Source: Sphagnum compactum
Taxonomy: Eukaryota; Bryophyta; Sphagnopsida; Sphagnales
Assembly: GCA_965153455.1 (NCBI GenBank)
Contig: OZ234493.1
Span: 16,854,213-16,918,212, forward strand
Direction: 5' to 3'
DNA length: 64,000 bases
Made by a program: the position numbers and the translations under genes. Below are positions 49,495 to 60,269 of this stretch, in pieces (position 1 is the first letter of the stretch; each line of letters opens with the position of its first letter). The notes beneath the pieces are model-generated. The model made no database searches. It was not told the DNA's origin and saw only the letters and a list, made by a program, of their open reading frames with translations.

Positions 49495-52400
49495 TCAGGA
49501 AGGGTCTGATTGAAAATGTACAAGATGGCTGAAGCACATACAACTAGTTAGGTCTTGATCAATACATATCATCTGTGGGAGAGGTAGGAGACCATTGGAA
49601 CTATAACCCTGAAATTTCAAACAGAAAAAATTAGGCCTGGTATCTTCCAAAACTTTGAAGCATACCAACCAACCTGCATTTTGCCCAGAAACAACACTGC
49701 ACAACGCCAACATTTGTACCTTGTCCAGAAGAGGAACAACACAGCTAGAGGCACCATGCTCAAGATGATGCCAAACCAAGCGCATTGGCAAGATAGCATC
49801 ATCCATGCAACTGTTCAATCCTTCCTTCTGGAATCCTGTTTTCCACACAGCCTCAATTCCCACAAGTAAAGGCATTAGTTGATGTTTTACAACCCATGAA
49901 CTTGAGCTTGAACCAACTACACGTTAAGTTGACTGATGTCTCAACAAGCTTTTCATTAATTTAATGTAAAGAGTAACCATCAAAGTCATTACACCAGTGG
50001 CTAGGACTCATCATGGTCCCTTGAAAGTGGTTTTGGGTTGAATTCACTACACAGTTGTGCTAAATGATGGACATGATCACATGGACATATGAAGGTCACT
50101 GGTAAACAGGTCATCAAAAAAGTACAAAAGGGTTTAGGGTTTACGGGATAGGGGTTTGAGGGAAGAAAGAGCAAACATGATTGCACCCATTATGGTGGTT
50201 AAAAAGGGTACACCTTCAAAGAGATTCCCTTAGGGTGAAGAGACAATACACCACATGTGATCTGCAAAGAGTACAATTGGCTAACCTTGCACAAGTTGAC
50301 AATGGTGGGCAGTGGCCCAGTATGTGAACCACTATTGTGAAACAATAATCCTGTGTCAATCACCTGCTTGTGATTGATTTTCAAAACTGCAATAGCCCAC
50401 AAAGAGGAAAGGTCATATATTCATTCACCCATAAGCTTCAAGGAGCCACTTCAAACTTTGGGGCTTTAGCAGGCAAAAAAACCCGACATGGTTGCTCATA
50501 CTGTCCTTGAGTCCTTGAATAGTGGAGAGAGTAGGGGAGAGAGCATACTAGCCAAAGCATGATTTAAGCTGTGGCCAACAAGAATGCTTCCTGGAGTCAA
50601 CAACTTCTTCACAAGCTTCTGCAATGCACAATGCAACAATAGAATGACTACTACCATGGCGAGTAAGAATAAATTCTATGTGTGTAACCATAGCATCCTG
50701 CAGGCTCTTCTCTCTCTCTCACTGCAATCTTGGTTGCTTTCATTGAATAATTTTCCATGAACAGATGCCGGGCATACCTGGGTAACAGCAACCTGTTCAA
50801 GATCCTTAACTTTGACTTCTGTAATACTTGTGATACAATCTTCAACATTGGTGGCTGGCAGAACCAGCTGATTAATCAGCACCTGCATCCAAGCAAAGAA
50901 AACTGCATGGTTGCCTGTGATCCAAGCTAAAATGTCACATGTGGGCAGAAAGAAAAGAAAACCATCTTCACAATATTTACTAAAGAAATGATACCTATTT
51001 ATGAGATTGAGGATAAAACTCCACAACAACACTTTGAAGGTAACACAAAATTGCATAAGAAAAGAGAGTTTCCTGAATCAAATCACAATTCTTGAACCCA
51101 GCTTGCAATCACAATTAACTGCACAAATATGGACAACTTCAGTGTGATGTCTTGCACATTGCACCAACTCACAGCCAAGTGACACAAGTCTTTCTGGATT
51201 GCTTGCCTCCTTTGCTATTTTTAATATTTTCCATCCCTGTAAAGCCATTACAAAATTTGGGACGAAGTAAGAAAAACACACAATGTATGCACTGTGGATG
51301 GGAATGCAACCCGCAGCAGACAAAAAGGGTGATTGCAAAAACAACAGAACTGGGGAGATACGTAAAAACAGCTACCATCTGTGTTCTTTTTAGCACCATA
51401 TAAGTAACTTGAACAAGAACACCTATGTAGCAAAATTGGAGGCAGGATGGTGATTCCACAATCTACATCACAAGGTGAGGTTGCAAAGCTAACTCTTCTA
51501 TTTCACTGATGAAACAGAAAAAAAGAAACTGGGACGACTGTGGCCCTCCTTGCTTCCCAAGAAAAAAGTGAACAGAAACCTCGTGGTAGGAAGGAAAATT
51601 GTAGAGGTGTTGGAACAAGGGATGCACTTGTGTTAATTCCACCAGCTCCTGCACCACCATTGGCATGTCAACAATTCAATACACATACATCGTTGATTAG
51701 ATTTCACCTCTATTTCAACTAGGAAGCTGTCGTCCGTCAGTCCCATGCCTATAGATTTTATTTCAACACAAAACAACCACCAGAAAATCAATGAGTAATG
51801 GTTATTTTGCTAAAGAGGAACATCTATACTTGCATGCTTGATGCACCAACCAAACTACAAAGTTCCTACTTTGTATGCTGATTTCTTTCCTTGCCTTGCT
51901 CGTTCTTTCTTCGTGTCCTAAATTGCACACACCTGTTCTGGACATTTTGGCCCTGGCTGGGTCTCACCCAACAGTTTCAAATTTTCCATGCATTGAGCCC
52001 ACTTCTGGGCCCTTTTCACCATCTGCATGCTCATCATGGAAAACAATAATAGGCACAGTTACAAGCCCATGGTGCATTCCAACAAAGAGTTCTTCATCGT
52101 TGTTTGCTCCTTTAAGGCTTAGTTTCCCTGATCTCTAAAACCCTAAAGTTGCTATTCTAAAATGTATTCATCAAGCATCCCAGAAACTACAATCCACCTG
52201 AACTGATTCTTCTCCCAGACTTCTTCAATTCAACCTGCCTCTTATCCAAATCCAGGCAAATTCATAGCCTTAAACATCCAATAACCAATCCGCAAGATCC
52301 ACCTGACCTGATTCTTCTCCCAGACTTTCTTCAATCACAACTGCTTCTTCTGCATACATATCCAGCAATTGCAAGTCTTAAAGAATCTACAATCCTTGAG

Positions 52401-52978
52401 ATCCAGCTGAAGTAATTCTTCTCCCAGAGTTCTAAAATAAAATCTGCTTCTTCTCTATATGCACCAATTGGCAAACCCTAATTCTGATACAGTTTCTTCA
52501 ATCACTGACCCTTTTTCATAAAACAATTTGTGAGCCCGATCGAGAAGCTCTCACCGAGCCAAAGAAGTAGTAATTCAGAGAACTCAGGTCTTGCATACAA
52601 CAATTTTATTGAGTCAAGAAACGTCTGCACAAAGGAGACAAGCACATCCACAGGGTGCTTGGCGGGATCATTGTCAGAACCTCCCCTCTTCCTGTTGACA
52701 CTAGCTTCCAATCTCCTTTCCGCCCTTTGGTTTTCCTCCCCTGCGAGAGCTTCACTATCTTGACCAAAACCTGTGGTTTTTTCCCCATCCGTCGCATGCA
52801 CACTTATTGTTGTACCATCTTCTTCCTGTAAAACCCACCCACCCATCAAAAAAACTAACGTAAAAGCAGCAGCAGCCACCCTGCTAACGAAACCGAGAGA
52901 AGGAAGGACAATGCATACGTCTTTGGCCGTGTCCTTGAACCACGTCAAGTACTTACAACCTCCACCAATGACCGCCAT
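49495..52978 (-). CDS. SDN-like paralogue with destroyed DEDDh active site, lacks the RRM part
   Basis: Exons parallel those of the neighbouring SDN gene: MAVIGGGCKYLTWFKDTAKD (52978-52919); an exon from 52825 with DPAKHPVDVLVSFVQTF; KRAQKWAQC and PKCPEQ (about 52000); ELVELTQVHPLFQHLYNFPS (about 51630); ERLVSLGCELVQCARHHTEV (about 51200); VEDCITSITEVKVKDLEQVA (about 50840); LTPGSILVGHSLNHALAS (about 50580); NHKQVIDTGLLFHNSG (about 50360); EGLNSCMDDAILPMRLVWHH (about 49830). At the catalytic positions DxE reads GxE, the GHSLxxD Asp is Ala and the HNC His is Asn. No RRM-like exons follow, and the frame reads into a stop at 49495. The donor after the CELV exon is not a clean GT. It may be a decaying tandem duplicate or an expressed pseudoenzyme, and transcript data would be needed to decide. 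Confidence 0.6.
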
Positions 52979-53097
52979 GGCGAAAAGCTTCGGATCGTTA
53001 AGAACGCAAAAAAGGAACAGGACCCAAAGCCTTCTTTCGCGTCTTACGACTTCCTCCATTCCGACTCTGATGTGCGTCTTTGGTTGCACGTTCTGCC

Positions 53098-53112
53098 AAA
53101 CCCTAAACCCTA
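53098..53112 (+). promoter_or_regulatory. Telo-box-like motif upstream of the SDN-like paralogue
   Basis: AAACCCTAAACCCTAA lies about 120 bp upstream of the minus-strand ATG at 52978. A similar motif precedes the neighbouring SDN gene. In plants such AAACCCTA elements can bind telobox factors. A role here is inferred from position only. Confidence 0.35.
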
Positions 53113-53144
53113 AGAGCTCCGTGCTTGTAATTGAAGAAATGTGC

Positions 53145-53402
53145 ACCCGATGGTGGTTATGAAGTTCCAAATCTTGAAGAATTGGCTATAACATGTGTTA
53201 TCCAGAAGTTGGAATCAATTCGAAATGAACAAGACCTTAGTTCGTGTTGAAAGCACATTCCATGAGGAGCTTTACACAACCAAGCTTGAGAAGTGACTGC
53301 AGACACTTGAAAGGGAGAGGGAGACATGGAGGATTGCACGTGAAATTGAGGGGCAGAGCACACGCAATGTTCATCTTGCGGAGCTTACCTCCTCCATCTC
53401 TT
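53145..53402 (+). pseudogene. Relic of a coiled-coil protein exon
   Basis: The plus strand reads EVPNLEELAITCVIQKLESI followed by RNEQDL, shifts frame once, then VRVESTFHEELYTTKLEK, a TGA, and LQTLERERETWRIAREIEGQ with STRNVHLAELTSSISSQ. The heptad-like Leu/Glu/Arg pattern is that of a coiled coil. One frameshift and one stop mark it as a relic. It is divergent from the SDN-like gene, with starts about 170 bp apart. I cannot name the parent family. Confidence 0.4.
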
Positions 53403-56400
53403 CCCAAAGGACAGCAACTCATCTATGTGAAATGCTTCTAGCAATTGTACCAGCATCTGTTTCTGACACCGGATTTCAAATCTGTTTAAAACCGTTGTAG
53501 AAAGTTTGCTCAAAGAGTTCGCGAGTTCTCATGTACTACAGAACCGGAAAAGAACCTTCATTTTCTTGTTTTAACACCAAAACATCTTGTTCCTCCTTGT
53601 GTTTCCACAGTGATGGTTGACATCTAGTGCAAGACAACTTCGGCCAGTTATTAGTCCTTGAATGGCACAAGAGGACTCTAGTGTAGAAGGACTCCATTCC
53701 ACGAAGAAGAGGATGTATTGACTGACAAAACTGCATGAACGTGTGTTAGTTCAAACATGATGGACGAGTATAAAGTAGAACTTGATGGAAATGAAATCAA
53801 AACAATAGTGCAGTTCAATTCAGGTGGGGGGAGTTTTGAGGTGAGAGTTTTTGGAAGATGAAATAACTTCAGAGATAATAAAGCTTTGGCAGGTAAACAA
53901 TGTGGTAGTGCTATTCTTTGTGACTAATTTTGGTGGGATTCTGAGTTTAGCAATGGAGTTAGGTTGATGGGAGTCATGTAGACCATTTCTTGTTGCTTTC
54001 TGGTCTGGGAACTTTGAGGCATCTGGGTGTTGTAAAAGCTTGTTTGTGTGTGTAGGCATCAATTAGGCAGCAATTCTTAGCTGTGGCCTCTCCACTTTTG
54101 GCGTTTATCTCACCTGTGTGGTGCCGTGAGGTTTGGGTGATGAGACTATAATGTGCAAGTTCTTGTACTTGTAGTCTCACCTAGTGTTAAGGTGTTGGTC
54201 TAGTGGTGGCACTGTATCGGCCTTACCCACCACGGCAAGGATTCTGTGTTTAGAGTATAGTAGCTTCAGGAATTTTGGCCCTAACGTAAAAGGTCTATTT
54301 TTATATGAGGATTTTTGAAAGATGATATTTTTGCTTGTATTAAAATTTGAGATTAGTTATATACTTATATCTTGAAGGATTTTGGTGTCTTTTAGAGGAT
54401 TTTTTGAAGATTATATTTTTGCATGGTGAAATATTTGAGTTTCCATAATTCTTCTTTTGCCTTAAGATACTTTTTAATGTAGAAGGCAAGGCCGCAGTGT
54501 GACACACCCCTTGTTTTGTACATGGTTTGTACATATTAATAGGTATGAGAATGGTTTAGGTATTACGCCATTCATCAACTTTACAGATTATTATGGTATG
54601 AGTATATTCAAATCGGGGTGGCTATGAGGGGTGTAGAGATTTGGGGGTAACACATGTTCAAGTTTGGGGATTGGGGTGTTGGGGTGTAAGTTTTAGTGTA
54701 GCGTTTGGGGTGTGGAGCTCTAACTTAGGGTGCAAAAATCTCATTTGGGGTGTGGAGTTTTTTTTAAGGTCACTTATTTATAAAAAGTTCACATGGACCC
54801 ACATTTATGCCTCCTACACAAATGTGACAATGATGTGGCACCTATGTGGCACTTACATGGTAGTTAAGAACACTTTGGGAACGTACATTCCTTTGTTTTG
54901 GAACTTTCCATGTTCTCACACGGGAACATGAGGAATGTGGGGAACCTGTGAACAGGCAAAATGAGGGGAATGGGGGAATGTGCAAACATGAGAACAAACA
55001 GTTCAGAACATTTTGGGGACATGGGAAATGAGAACTGAACAAACTAAAACATATGGGGCACATGGGAAAGTCACCTATTTATCCAACCTAGACAAACTAG
55101 GCCCATGTTCAAACCATGGTTAGTTGGGTGTAACCGCTAGTTCCTAGCTCATTAACAATTCAAAATCAAAGAATCACCAGTTGCAGTCATTTCAAAATCC
55201 TCAAATACTCACTAGGCCTAGTTTGCAATAAAGAATTGGCAATTTTTGTACCAGATTTTCGGCCTTATTAAATGTTTTTATTGACAATTATACAAAACCA
55301 AGTCCATCATTTTTCTTCTTCTAATTGCATTTTCTAATACCTTGCCAAACGTGGTTTAGAATTAAAGGCATAGGAGAAGGGTCCGAAAATAGACCCTTTC
55401 AGGTTTGAAATCTTGACCCAAAGCTAATAGGCCAAGGGAAATGAGTCAAAAATCTGGAAGGGTCTTTATTCAGACCTTCACCTACATAAAGGCCAGCCTG
55501 ATTTTTCTTTCTCCTTCCTTTTACAAATTCAGGTAATTTGTTTTTTTAAACGGAACAAAATGTAGATAAGTAAAAGATAAAGGAATGAGTTTGAAAACTT
55601 ACCTTCCAAAATGTGGAAGGTCCAGTACATTTCAAAATGTACAATGCAAAATTCAAGGCAGTGAGTGTCCTGGAAATAGAAAAGAAAAAATCAAGCTGAA
55701 ATTTACGGAATAGCAAAGGGATGGTTCATGGAACTTGCAGGAATAATTTCAAGTACACTTGCAAATATATTTTAAATGATAATGCTCATGGTACAAACTA
55801 TTTTTAAAGGTGATAACAATGTTTTTTTTCAATTCGTGATCTTGCTCAAGTGGTGATTGTCAATAAATATATTTAATAAAATTTGGCAATATTCAAAATT
55901 TGAAAGTATAAAATATTAAACCACCCTTTCACATATTGTAAGCACTTATGGTGAATTTTTGTGATTTTTTTGTAATTGAGAGAATTCTTAATAGATTTTT
56001 TTTTTGAAAATATTTTTCACAAAATGGCAAAAATTAACCCAAAGAAATCATTGGGTGGTAAGTTAGAATTTCACTAGCATGAAATTATATCTTGCAAAAC
56101 CGACTATTATTCCCAAATAAGTATGACTTTTTGCAATGAGTGATTTGCCTACCATGACACTGAAGATTTGAAACATTGGAAACAATTTTCAACTAATCAT
56201 CTAAATAGAAGCATGTGCAAAATTTTCACAACATGAAATCATGATGCATAAACATTATATACATAAAATTATCATCACATTATTAAAAAAACACATTAAA
56301 GCATCAACATGATCAAAAATTATTCATACCATCATATCATAGGCAAACATAAATTGTCATGTGACATAATATTTTCCATCACAAATTGTTGCATATCATT

Positions 56401-57282
56401 TTGGTGGGTATCAACTAGTTTCAAGATTTTAGAATTGTAGGTTGACCACCTGTCTCACAAATTATAGATAAATTTTTAATAAATTAAAATATGGAATCTA
56501 TATTAATGAAAATGGAAATGATTTCCTGGAAAACCTATAGGATCATAGTTTTATTTTAATATTTTAGAATTTAAGAACGAATGAAAATATATTAATATTT
56601 CATTCTTATATCAATTTGATAATCACTGGTAGCATAGAATAATGCAAAGTTAAAATAATTTAATTTTAGTGATGAAAATTCATTAAAGTTGCCATATTAG
56701 ATACCTTAATTTTGGCAAGACAACCTTAGATTTCATAATTTGTGATTCTAGAGGTTGTCATTTGAACTATTCCAAATTGGAATTTATTCTCAAATAAAGA
56801 AGCATAGAAAGAAATCTTTTTGGCTTTGTGCTTTTTCAAAAGTGTTTTTTTCAACATCATGCTCATCAACAAATTTTCAATACCTTTTCCACCAACATGC
56901 ATCCATATTTAAAATTTGAATTAAATTCAGTTTTAATTTAATTTATTGAATTGAATTAAAATTAAAATTCATTGAAATTTCAATTCAATGTATTTGAATG
57001 AATTTTTTTTATTCCATTTATTTTAAAATTTTGAATCCAATTCAATTCAAGTTCTATGCAATGTCATTTGATATTTTGATTCAGATGGAACTTACTTTCC
57101 ACAAAATCAAAATTTTAATCTATCAATTAATCACCCCTAGTAAGGCACAACGACATGGAGGCCAAGTTAATAATAATGCATTTTTTTGTCGCATTTGTTG
57201 GCCTTGCCTACCAATGCAAGGATATTGTGTTTGGATTCATTATAGGAATATAGTAGCTTGATCATCATAAGGAAAAAAACTC
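53403..57282. other. Gene-poor AT-rich region
   Basis: No gene is recognised. A G-rich patch with TTGGGGTGT-type repeats lies at 54635-54765, and GGGGAA/GGGAACATG-like repeats lie at 54895-55075. The remainder is AT-rich with no supported feature. Confidence 0.4.
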
Positions 57283-57500
57283 GAGGCTTCAAGACCTGAG
57301 GTGTTTGTTACGTGGGCAAGGAGAAAGTCGAAGGCCTTGAGCCCACGTTTGTTGAACATTTGAATAAAAAAAACCCAAGGCTTGCAAGCCTTGGTTGTTT
57401 CTTGTTTTGTCAAGAAGAAACTTGGGGGTGCAAGGCCCCCGATTGCTTAAGGAGAAGAAGAAAACAAATCCTAGGGCTTGAGACTCCAAGTGCTTTTGAA
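57283..57500 (+). repeat. Cluster of short palindromes built on GGCTT/AAGCC
   Basis: CCAAGGCTTGCAAGCCTTGG (57375-57394) is a perfect 20-bp palindrome. It is preceded by AGGCTTCAAGACCTGAGG and AAGGCCTTGAGCCCACG, and followed by GGGGGTGCAAGGCCCCCG (a hairpin) and AGGGCTTGAGACTCC, at roughly 45-55-bp spacing. It is a degenerate tandem array of self-complementary units with no coding signal. Confidence 0.55.
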
Positions 57501-59600
57501 AGTTTGGGAAAAGCTTCAAAGAAAAGTTTTCCACACCCTAAAGAAAGCTTAAGAAAAGTTCCTAAACCTCAAGAAAGTAAATAAGAAAGAAACACAAAGG
57601 TTAAGGGAAGAAGAAACTTACCTCCTCATTAATGTGTATTTGGTTTGGGGAAACCTCCTCCTACAAAATGCAAAACACATCGATTTATGTATCACAAAAC
57701 CCTAAAGGAGCTCATTTTGGGAACATGTACATCACAAAACCTTAATAACAATTTTTTTCCAAAAAGGTTTCGACATAACTATTTTGGATGAAATGATAAA
57801 ATAGGGTTTGGAGATGTTCACTTCTTGGTTTCCAAGATGTACATTTGGAAAAGCAACTAATTAAAAACACCTTTTATGTACATGAAAAAAAAAATTGTCA
57901 CCACAAACGAGAATGTAAAGAAGGTTCATATTCCAAATGCAAGTTTTAGTAGTTCACTCATGTTTCCATGCCATCTAGCTCTTGTATCTCTCTAATGGTA
58001 AATAATCTTATTGTTCCTCCAATGGCTCTACTTCACACCTCTACTTGGGATTTGTCCACGTGAAATTGCTCCTCTTCCTCCCATGTGCCTTCCACCTTTC
58101 CTCCATGTTTTGGTTGTCATGCATCTATTTTCTATTGAATGATTGAATTCATTCGTCAACAACAACCCTTATATCAATTGATCTTGTTAATTTACCATTC
58201 ATTGTCCCTAAAAACATGTAATTTTAGGGTTTTAGCTCTTTAAATGTTACTGCCAATAATCCTTTGAACGACACCAAGATCCACCTTGTTCTATAATTAA
58301 TTTATTGTTGATAACAATATTAGCAACTCATAGTTTACTTTAAGTGTTGTTGGCTTTTACTTTCTACCATTGGCATTTATTGTGTTTCTTAACTCTCGAA
58401 ATGATAAATGTCATCTTTTACTTCACCAAATTTTCCACGCTAGGCAACAACCTTTTATTATCTATCCAAAGGAGTTTTAATCTTCAGAATTGTGCAAATA
58501 TAAATTCAACTAAATTTATTGAATAGGGAGATAATAAAATAATATATTGGCTTTCAAGATGGGTTGTATCACTTCCCCATATCAAGCAAGTTCCCAAACT
58601 TATCCAAGCATTTGACATCAAATATGTGTTCCACAAAATGTGAAGGACATGTCCTTTTTAACAACATATACTCTTTCCATACGTATATGCTTGAATTTGA
58701 TAATAGTTTACCATCCCAATGAAATGTATTTATGAAAAAAATAGTTAATCCAATCATTATAGTTATGATGTTATCAGATCTTTCAAGGAGGTTATCATTT
58801 ATCTTTGTAAAAAAATCTCAAGTACATGTTATTCTTTCTCACTAACACATACAATATATATCCAAACATTCATATATGGAAAAATACATTTCTTTCATAC
58901 ATATATGCTTCAAATAATTAATATTTCACCTTCCCAATAAGTTCATGAAGATGCAAGTACTTGGCATTCTTCAACATCAAAATTTCCAATTCCAAATGTT
59001 CATCTATAAAAATATCTTAGGTATGTCCTTAAAAACATCCTCATCAAATTTATACCTTATTTTGGAAGACAAGGCATTATTTTCCATGAAAACTACATTC
59101 CTTTCATAGTTATGTGTATGGTTACCATTATTTCAATAACATCTTTCATTAACGCAAATTTGTTAGGATGTTACATTTCCTTTTCTTTTCACATTGAAAT
59201 AAATCTATCAATCTCAAAATTATTATACTTAACAATTTAAATTGATTGTTTGTTGCATTCATCCAAAATAAATATCATTATATATGATAGATTTGATATT
59301 CCCGTCATTTTTATGTTGTGATAAATAAGTTTTTCAACTACTATTATTTTGCAAATAACAAACCACAATAATCAATTATTGTTCATTTTTGCCTCCTAAT
59401 ATTATTGTTTGTGTGCATAAAAATAGAAGGGAAATAATTGAAAGCAAGAAAATTCTTGGAAATATTGTCAATTGTGGTCATATTTTCCATTGTTGATGAC
59501 TAAAACCTGCAGGAACTCCATTTCTACGCTTATTGTTGTAAAAAATAACAAGAAATCAACCTCCTAATAAAATTTGTAAAATGTGAATATGGCTTTAAGG
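57501..59600. other. AT-rich intergenic DNA, nothing recognised
   Basis: No coding, RNA or clear repeat feature is supported in this stretch. Confidence 0.4.
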
Positions 59601-59605
59601 GTACA

Positions 59606-59743
59606 CAAATTCAATTGCAACATTGCTTTTAGCTCAAATGGACATTTGTTGGCATTAGGAAGTCTTGATGGAGTAGTAAATGTGTGGGAGAGCTCCATTG
59701 ACAAATTGAGACACAAGCTAGAAGAACTTAATTGGAAATGACT
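59606..59743 (+). pseudogene. AAMP-like WD40 fragment (N-terminal repeat)
   Basis: One frame reads FNCNIAFSSNGHLLALGSLD followed by GVVNVWESSIDKLRHKLEEL before a TGA. This matches the early WD40 repeat of AAMP-type proteins (A.S.DG.LLA.GG.DG.V.VWD...G...), ending where the protein would continue into the next blade. There is no flanking start codon and no further repeat, so it is a short gene fragment. Its origin relative to the C-terminal AAMP fragments at 18.6 and 39.1 kb is unknown. Confidence 0.5.
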
Positions 59744-60169
59744 GTGAGGGCAAGATTCAAGAAACTAATGATGATTGGATAAATGTTTAATGGTTAGGTG
59801 TGCAGCTTATTATTGATTACAGGTTGCCCAAGCTAGTCTTTTACTAGCATGTTCCATTTTAAGGTGTTAGGGGGTCATCATTGTAAAACTTCTAGTATGC
59901 AAACTTTTATTTAAGTTTAGATCAAGCCTTGGAGCAATGGAAGGATGACTAATAAAAGGAAAAAAAAACAGAAACATAGAGGAATGGGAGAAAATAGTTG
60001 TTGATACGAGGGAGAGAAGAAGGATTAAATAATAATCCTATGATTAAGAAGTCATTAGTGACTTGATCTATAAACTATTAATAGCTAATAAGAGAGATCA
60101 AAAGACAAAAGAGTGAGCAAGTTGAACATAATTCATTCAAGGGATGAAAATAGACTATGATTCTATCAA

Positions 60170-60185
60170 CCCCCCCCCCCCCCCC
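60170..60185 (+). repeat. Poly-C tract (16 C) near the inner end of arm 2
   Basis: A homopolymer C run lies about 85 bp from where homology with arm 1 begins. A longer poly-C run marks the edge of block A1 at 5618-5637. Confidence 0.85.
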
Positions 60186-60269
60186 TCAACCCTTAAAGAG
60201 CAAAGTTCAAGCTAAATTCTAGATGAAATGGACAAAAGATAAAAGGATCCCATATGCCCCCTTAATTTT

